64,000 nucleotides of DNA from Paraburkholderia susongensis. Lineage in GTDB: Bacteria > Pseudomonadota > Gammaproteobacteria > Burkholderiales > Burkholderiaceae. This document shows, one piece after another, positions 59,005 to 64,000 of this stretch. How positions within the stretch are numbered: position 1 is the stretch's first letter; the number at the start of each line of letters is the position of its first letter. The stretch lies in NCBI RefSeq assembly GCF_900177725.1, contig NZ_FXAT01000011.1, positions 62,001 through 126,000 on the forward strand, given 5' to 3'. The position numbers and the translations under genes were made by a program. The notes beneath the pieces were generated by a model. The model was not told the origin of the DNA and searched no databases. It was given only the letters and a program-made list of their open reading frames with translations.

Positions 59005-60318
59005 TCAATCGCGCTGAGGCCGGCTGTCTTCTTCATCATGTTCGTTGAAAATGAAGACACCGATCACGCTGATCGCGCTGCAACCCATCACGTACCATGC
59101 CGGCGCGTAGAAGCTGCCCGACCAATGCCACAACTCGAGCACGATGAGTTGCGCGAAGCCGCCGAAGAGCGTCACGCCCATCGCGTAGATTATCCCGAGC
59201 GATGTTGCACGCACGTCGGGGCTGAACGCCCGAAGAATCAGAACGAACGCGGCGGGGCTGGAGAGCGTCATCAGTGCGACCAGCAATGCGACGACGCCGG
59301 TGATCAGATAGATCGACGGAAAGGCGCGAATCGCGTGGAATGCGGGAAGCAGGAGTACGCAGGTGCCGATCGAACTGACGTAGATGAGCGTCTTGCCGCT
59401 GCGCAGCCGGTCAGTCAGGCGCCCGGCGAAAGGCGAACCGGCAAGCACCACGAGACCGGCCACACACGCGGCGGCAAGCGAAGCGGACGCGGGTGTGCCG
59501 AGCGTCATCGTCAGATACGACGGCAGGAAATAGACCATCGTGTACAGCGTTCCCGTGCCGCCGATCACGATCATCGTGCCGCCCGCGATCTGGCGCAGCC
59601 AGCGCGCCGGCATGCGGCCTGCGGTGCGCTGACGGCGCGCCGCATGAGGGAGAGTGTCTTCGAGGAAGGTACGCAGATAGAGGCCGATCGGACCGATCGT
59701 GAGGCCGAGCACGAACGGCACGCGCCACCCCCATGCTTCGAGCGCGGCCGGCGAAAGCGTCTTCACCAGCGTCATCGCCACGAGTGCGCCCACCAGCACG
59801 GCGCCGCCCTGGCTCGCCATCTGCCAGCTCACGAGCGCGCCCTGGTTGCGCTTGCCGCTTTCCATGAGGAAGGTGGTCGCGGTGCCGACCTCGCCGCCCG
59901 CGGAAAAGCCCTGCAACAAGCGTCCGCACACGATGATCGCCGGCGCGGCGAGACCGATGCTCGCGTACGTTGGCGCGAGGCCGATCGCTCCCGTGCCGAG
60001 TGCCATCAGCATCACCGTTAGCGTCAGCGCGGGCTTGCGCCCCGCGCGATCCGCGTAGGCGCCGATCAGGATGCTGCCGAGCGGCCGCACGATAAAGCCG
60101 ACGCCGAAGGTTGCGAGCGACAGCATCAACGCGGCAAGTTGGGTGCTGGCAGGAAAGTACAGCTTGCCGATCAGCGCCGCGAAGAAGCTGTAGACCGTGA
60201 AGTCGAAGAACTCGAGGCCGTTGCCGAGCGCGGCCGCGAAGATCGTGCGGCGCTGCACGCGCCGCTCCAGCATGCCGGCCGATGCATCGGCGCGGGCCAT
60301 CTGATTGAATGCGTCCAT
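59005..60318 (-). CDS. MFS transporter, metabolite:H+ symporter type
   Basis: A 437-residue major-facilitator transporter with about 12 membrane segments. The MHS-type start AALGNGLEFFDFTVYSFFAALIGKLYFP and the block GRLLQGFSAGGEVGTATTFLMES are visible, with the loop motif GAYADRAGRKPALT. It should import a carboxylate or similar metabolite with protons. It lies 60 bases after the M14 peptidase gene on the same strand and is likely co-expressed with it. Confidence 0.88.
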   Translation of the reverse strand: MDAFNQMARADASAGMLERRVQRRTIFAAALGNGLEFFDFTVYSFFAALIGKLYFPASTQLAALMLSLATFGVGFIVRPLGSILIGAYADRAGRKPALTLTVMLMALGTGAIGLAPTYASIGLAAPAIIVCGRLLQGFSAGGEVGTATTFLMESGKRNQGALVSWQMASQGGAVLVGALVAMTLVKTLSPAALEAWGWRVPFVLGLTIGPIGLYLRTFLEDTLPHAARRQRTAGRMPARWLRQIAGGTMIVIGGTGTLYTMVYFLPSYLTMTLGTPASASLAAACVAGLVVLAGSPFAGRLTDRLRSGKTLIYVSSIGTCVLLLPAFHAIRAFPSIYLITGVVALLVALMTLSSPAAFVLILRAFSPDVRATSLGIIYAMGVTLFGGFAQLIVLELWHWSGSFYAPAWYVMGCSAISVIGVFIFNEHDEEDSRPQRD

Positions 60319-60378
60319 TCGTGGTCTCGTATTTAGAAGTTGTGACGCGTGCCGGGCGATGTGGTGACCGGCTTACTC

Positions 60379-61476
60379 TCAGCTCCGCGCGTTTGTCCGC
60401 GCAAGACCGATGATTGCCTGCAGCGCGGCTACGCGCGTTTGCGCATACACCATGCCTTTCCACGCGGCGGCGTCGCAGTAGAAGGCGTCCTTGAGATCGC
60501 GCCTGATCTGCGCCGCCTGTTCGGCCGGTGCCTCGGGATGACGATGGAGCCAGTGCTCGGCGCGCAACGCGCTTAGTACGCTAAAGCGCTCGAGCGTGCC
60601 GAATTCGAGGCCGAGCGTGGTCTTTTCAACCGACGGACATTCCTCGTACACGAGGTTCAGCAGCGGTCCCTGCGCATCGGTCGACACGGAGCCGGGTTCG
60701 AAGATCGGCTTTACGTCGCTGCCCCACCAGTCACGCGCGCGCTGCAATTCGGCGGCATCCCTGCTCATGAAGATCTTTTCGCCATGACCATAAGGACCGA
60801 GCCCGGTATGAATGTCGATCCACACCATGCGTTCGTACCGGGACACGTGCGTCGCGAGGCTCGCGCGCAACTGCTGCGTGCTCCAGCACGACGTATTGCC
60901 GCCGTAGAACATACCGTCCGTCACCTCGTACTGTCCTTTCGACGTAACGTCGCGCAGCGCTCGCTCGCCGTGCGTGTGGATGTACTGGAGCAACGCGGCG
61001 TCGTCCGTCTCGCCGGGCGGCCAGGTGGCGGGCAGCAGCAGCGGATCGAGCGCCTTGTACAACGGATTGGCGGCGGCCGCCACGCGGAAGTCCGTCGCAT
61101 TGCGATTCAGGTCGACGTTGTCCTCGTTCACGCGACGCAAATGCGCGAATCCATACGGATTGACCGCATGCACGAGAAGCAGCGCGATTTTCCCGTCGAG
61201 CAGTTCGTCGAACAGCATGCCGTCGTTCAGCAGCGCGGTCTGGCAACCGGACCCGCAAAATCCTTCGACACCATGTGTGCCCGACGTCACCATGAGGACC
61301 GACTTCGCATGCTCGGGCGAGTACAGCGCGACGTCGATGGAGAGCGTCTCGCCGTTGGGGCCCAGCTTGTCGGGATGGTCGGCACGCTGCACGTTCATCG
61401 CGCGTTTTTCTGCCGCCTCGATGAACCTGTCGCGCGCCTCGGCGTATGTCTGCGAAAAAAAACTCTCGACTACCAT
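60379..61476 (-). CDS. M14-family zinc carboxypeptidase-like protein (DUF2817)
   Basis: A 365-residue protein of the DUF2817 subgroup of M14 metallopeptidases. Visible metal-site blocks are MVTSGTHGVEGFCGSG near residue 63-77, DLNRNATDF, and VWIDIHTGLGPYG. It probably removes an amide or peptide bond from a small substrate taken up by the neighbouring MFS protein. No signal peptide. Divergent from the LysR gene, which likely regulates the pair. Confidence 0.85.
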   Translation of the reverse strand: MVVESFFSQTYAEARDRFIEAAEKRAMNVQRADHPDKLGPNGETLSIDVALYSPEHAKSVLMVTSGTHGVEGFCGSGCQTALLNDGMLFDELLDGKIALLLVHAVNPYGFAHLRRVNEDNVDLNRNATDFRVAAAANPLYKALDPLLLPATWPPGETDDAALLQYIHTHGERALRDVTSKGQYEVTDGMFYGGNTSCWSTQQLRASLATHVSRYERMVWIDIHTGLGPYGHGEKIFMSRDAAELQRARDWWGSDVKPIFEPGSVSTDAQGPLLNLVYEECPSVEKTTLGLEFGTLERFSVLSALRAEHWLHRHPEAPAEQAAQIRRDLKDAFYCDAAAWKGMVYAQTRVAALQAIIGLARTNARS

Positions 61477-61688
61477 GTCTGGATCTCTGGGATTATTAGA
61501 CCAACGAAATTGCGCGACGTCGTGTTGGACGAGCGGTTCGCGCTGAGCTTCTTCCTCGCGGCGCGCTGCTGTGCGATCCGGCCTACTGCGTTGCCCTACG
61601 GCCTCGGCGGATCATGGCCGCAGCAACCGGCGTGCACAAGCCAGAAAAAATAAAACTCATTAAAATTCTTTTACTACCGAGGAGACTC

Positions 61689-62609
61689 ATGAAACTTCAC
61701 CAGTTGCAGGTGTTTTTGAGCGTCGTGGAACAAGGCAGTCTTCATGGCGCGGCACGCGCGCTCAAACTTTCGCCGCCGGCCATCACCGTGACGATGCGGG
61801 AACTGGAGAAGCTGCTCGGCGTGCCGCTCGTCACGCGCTCGGTCAACGGGGTCAAGCTCACCGAATACGGTGCGCTCTTTCAGCGGCGCGCTCGCCTGCT
61901 CGTGAGCGACATGCGGCGCACGCAGGATGAACTGATCGCGATGCGCGACAGCCGCGGGGGGCAGGTTTCGATAACGGTGTCGTCGGTGGTCGCGGGCGCG
62001 CTCGCGCCGCAGGCATTTGCGGCGTTTCGCGGGAGCATGCCGAATACATCGGTGGTGTTTCGCGAGTCGCCGTTGCCGGCCGCGCTCAACGCGCTTCACG
62101 ACGGCGAGACCGACTTCGCGGTCGTGAACTGCGTGCCCGGCACGCAGTGGCCGGATTTCGTCGAGCAGAAAAGTATCCTGTCGATTCCGCTTTTCGCCGT
62201 CTCGCGGCAGGGGCATCCGCTTGCGCGTGTGCGAACGTTGAAGCGGCTGCTGGAATCGGAGTGGCTATTGCCGTGCGAGCCGGGCGATGACGTCGACAAG
62301 GCGTTTGCGCGCTACTTCGGGCAGCAGGGTTTGCCCGTGCCTCAGCGAATCCTGCGATGCCAGTCGCTTTTCCCGACCATCATGCTGCTGAAAACGACCG
62401 ATCTGATCGGGATCGTCACAGAACCTACTTTCCGGCTCGAAATGGCGCATCACAAGATCACGGCGCTGCACGTGGCGGAGGCGTTTCCGGACACGACCGT
62501 ATCGACGGTGGTTCGCCGCGATCGTCCTTTGACTTCCGCGGCGCAGCGCTTTCTCTGCTGCTTTGAAGACGTGGCGAAACGGCTCGCTCACGAGCGCGGC
62601 AGACGTTAA
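61689..62609 (+). CDS. LysR-family transcriptional regulator
   Basis: A 306-residue LTTR. The HTH is LHQLQVFLSVVEQGSLHGAARALKLSPPAITVTMRELEKLLGVPLVTRS (about 3-51), followed by the substrate-binding domain. Transcribed away from the M14 peptidase/MFS unit, across a gap of 212 bases, the standard place for an LTTR and its target. GAGGAGAC precedes the ATG. The effector is unknown. Confidence 0.9.
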   Translation: MKLHQLQVFLSVVEQGSLHGAARALKLSPPAITVTMRELEKLLGVPLVTRSVNGVKLTEYGALFQRRARLLVSDMRRTQDELIAMRDSRGGQVSITVSSVVAGALAPQAFAAFRGSMPNTSVVFRESPLPAALNALHDGETDFAVVNCVPGTQWPDFVEQKSILSIPLFAVSRQGHPLARVRTLKRLLESEWLLPCEPGDDVDKAFARYFGQQGLPVPQRILRCQSLFPTIMLLKTTDLIGIVTEPTFRLEMAHHKITALHVAEAFPDTTVSTVVRRDRPLTSAAQRFLCCFEDVAKRLAHERGRR

Positions 62610-62651
62610 GACGTTAGTGTGCGAGAGGGTGCCAACGTCTGCGCGTAGCCG

Positions 62652-63311
62652 TCAGGACCCGAAGCGATAAAGCCGATACGCGCGCGGCGCCATGACCGAA
62701 AGATAACCGTGCACGGCGGTATGCAGCAGACGACGCAGCGCGGCCGTATCGTGAGGTGCCGTGCGCGTCATCAGCGCTTGCGAGACGAGACCGTAGATCA
62801 TCGCATGCACGGCGAACGCGGCATCTTCTGTCGGCGCATCGGCGGGCCAGTCGGATGCCGATGCCAGCATGCCCGCCCACAACTGCACGAACTCCGCATA
62901 GAGCTTGCGGTATGCATCGATGCCGGAAACACGGCGTTCGAGCAGAAAGAGCGTCGACCACTGTTCGGGTTCGGCGAGCGGCGCGCGAATCTGCGCGTTG
63001 AGCAAGGCATCGACTCGCGCGGGCAGCGCTTCGGCGCGCGTCGCTGGAATGCATTCGCTCATTTCGGCCGCGATCCGCTTGATGCGCAGATGAACGCATA
63101 CCGCCGCGAGCGCTTCCTTGCTGGCGAAATATTCGTAGAAGCTGCCGATACCGACGCCCGCGGCCGTCGTCACTTGCCGGATCGACACCTTGTCGTAGCC
63201 GTGCTCGACCAGAAGCTGAACAAAGGCCTGCTGAATCGCCTCCGCAGTGACGAGCGCGCGCGACTGCGCGGGCCTGCGGCGGGTGGCTTTGATGGGGAGC
63301 GCTTCCTTCAT
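62652..63311 (-). CDS. TetR-family transcriptional regulator
   Basis: A 219-residue regulator. The HTH is SRALVTAEAIQQAFVQLLVEHGYDKVSIRQVTTAAGVGIGSFYEYFASKEALAAV. The ligand domain has LFLLERRVSGIDAYRKLYAEF. It is divergent from the AidB-like acyl-CoA dehydrogenase and may control it. An in-frame ATG at 63329 would add six residues. Confidence 0.88.
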   Translation of the reverse strand: MKEALPIKATRRRPAQSRALVTAEAIQQAFVQLLVEHGYDKVSIRQVTTAAGVGIGSFYEYFASKEALAAVCVHLRIKRIAAEMSECIPATRAEALPARVDALLNAQIRAPLAEPEQWSTLFLLERRVSGIDAYRKLYAEFVQLWAGMLASASDWPADAPTEDAAFAVHAMIYGLVSQALMTRTAPHDTAALRRLLHTAVHGYLSVMAPRAYRLYRFGS

Positions 63312-63447
63312 GTCTGTGAATCCGAACACGCGCGCAGAGGGTCGTCCCTATACTGGATGACCGGAAAAAAGCTCGAACGGTGAGCGGAAATGTCCGCCGA
63401 TGGCGGGTTGACCGTGAACTGGTCGGGATGCTTCGAAAAGGAGACGC

Positions 63448-64000
63448 TCATGAACTGGAACACCCATGAGGTAACGAACGTCGTGCCGGAGTTGGCCGAT
63501 TATAACCTCTACACAACGGACCTCGCGCTGCGGGAAGCCGTGCAACGCGCCGGCGCGCAGGCGCACGAATCCGAACTGGCGGACTACGGCGCGCGGCTCG
63601 GCAGTGCGCAAACGCTGCGCATGGCCGAAGACGCGAATCACTTCAAACCCGAACTTCATACATTCGACCGCCAGGGAAACCGCATCGATCGCGTCGAATT
63701 TCACCCCGCGTGGCATGGGCTGATGACGATGCTGCGCGAGCAGAATCTCGTCTCGCAGCCGTTCTCCGATACGCGGCCCGGCGCATGGGCCGCGTATGCG
63801 GCGGGGTTTTCCATGCACGGCCAGATCGAGGCCGGTTCCCAGTGCCCCACGTCGATGACCTTCGCGAGCATCCCCGTGCTGCGCCAGGAGCCCGCGTTGT
63901 TCGAGCAACTGATGCCGAAGCTCTATTCACGCCATTACGATGCGCGCGATCTTCCGTTCGAGCAGAAAACGTCGATGCTGATCGGCATGGGCATGACCGA
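63448..64000 (+). CDS. acyl-CoA dehydrogenase, AidB type (5' part, cut by window edge)
   Basis: The first 184 codons of an AidB-type acyl-CoA dehydrogenase. The N-terminal AidB domain is clear: DYNLYTTDLALREAVQRAGA, then LGSAQTLRMAEDANHF and LHTFDRQGNRIDRVEFHPAWH. The dehydrogenase core begins with CPTSMTFASIPVLR, and the sequence ends at GMGMTE. AAAGGAGAC precedes ATG 63448. AidB is an alkylation-response flavoprotein that binds DNA; in this genomic setting it may be a lipid or branched acyl-CoA enzyme instead. Confidence 0.9.

Overview
The window reads as high-GC betaproteobacterial DNA of the Burkholderia/Paraburkholderia/Caballeronia group. The protein content (a Burkholderia-type secreted acid phosphatase, a Burkholderiales trimeric porin, a complete hopanoid locus) and the order parA-parB-repA ... 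recombinase ... kbl-tdh suggest the origin region of a secondary replicon (chromosome 2 or chromid) and its flank. The genus is inferred from protein families and gene order; no database search was run.

Layout. 1-6.8 kb: a catabolic cluster built around a Rieske ring-hydroxylating oxygenase (oxygenase alpha subunit, Rieske ferredoxin, SDR dehydrogenase, cupin, alpha/beta hydrolase), divergent from a porin and bracketed by two closely similar IclR regulators. 7-16.5 kb: mixed housekeeping and accessory genes (acid phosphatase, DNA/RNA endonuclease, Crp/Fnr regulator, RarD-type transporter, solitary EgtD, acylphosphatase). 16.7-33.8 kb: hopanoid locus in several transcription units: hpnA; hpnC-hpnB; ispH-hpnH; an MlaC/HpnM-like protein divergent from hpnN-mlaA; an acyl-CoA thioesterase; and hpnD-hpnE-shc-hpnG. 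It holds enzymes for FPP to squalene (HpnC, D, E), squalene to hopene (Shc), hopene to adenosylhopane and onward (HpnH, HpnG), and candidate trafficking proteins (HpnN, MlaC-like, MlaA-like). 34-44 kb: hybrid histidine kinase, YflT-domain stress protein, FMN reductase, sigma factor with zinc-finger partner, GntP permease, orphan SsuA, ArsC.

44.3-52.4 kb: replication/partition module. Three TTTATGCGCATAAA sites (parS candidates) flank parA and the parA-parB junction. RepA (Rep_3 family) is transcribed away from about 2 kb of iteron-rich DNA with about 20 same-orientation copies of a motif close to TCCCGAAAAACCTCACCTTT, followed by an AT-rich stretch and a KfrA-like coiled-coil protein with a C-terminal zinc ribbon. 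Two inverted iteron copies lie just after kfrA, touching the 3' end of a tyrosine recombinase-like gene whose catalytic residues are largely substituted. A further compact group of iteron-like repeats lies alone at 58.87-58.97 kb, over 9 kb from the main array. This remote group and the unusual recombinase are the strongest leads for undescribed replicon-control biology here.

52.5-64 kb: a small unknown gene with a near-ideal LexA box, an XRE-cupin regulator divergent from kbl-tdh, YceI, TetR plus DUF1348, an outer-membrane-like protein, an MFS/M14 peptidase unit divergent from a LysR regulator, a TetR regulator, and the start of an AidB-type acyl-CoA dehydrogenase cut by the window end. No rRNA, intact tRNA, CRISPR array or insertion sequence was seen.
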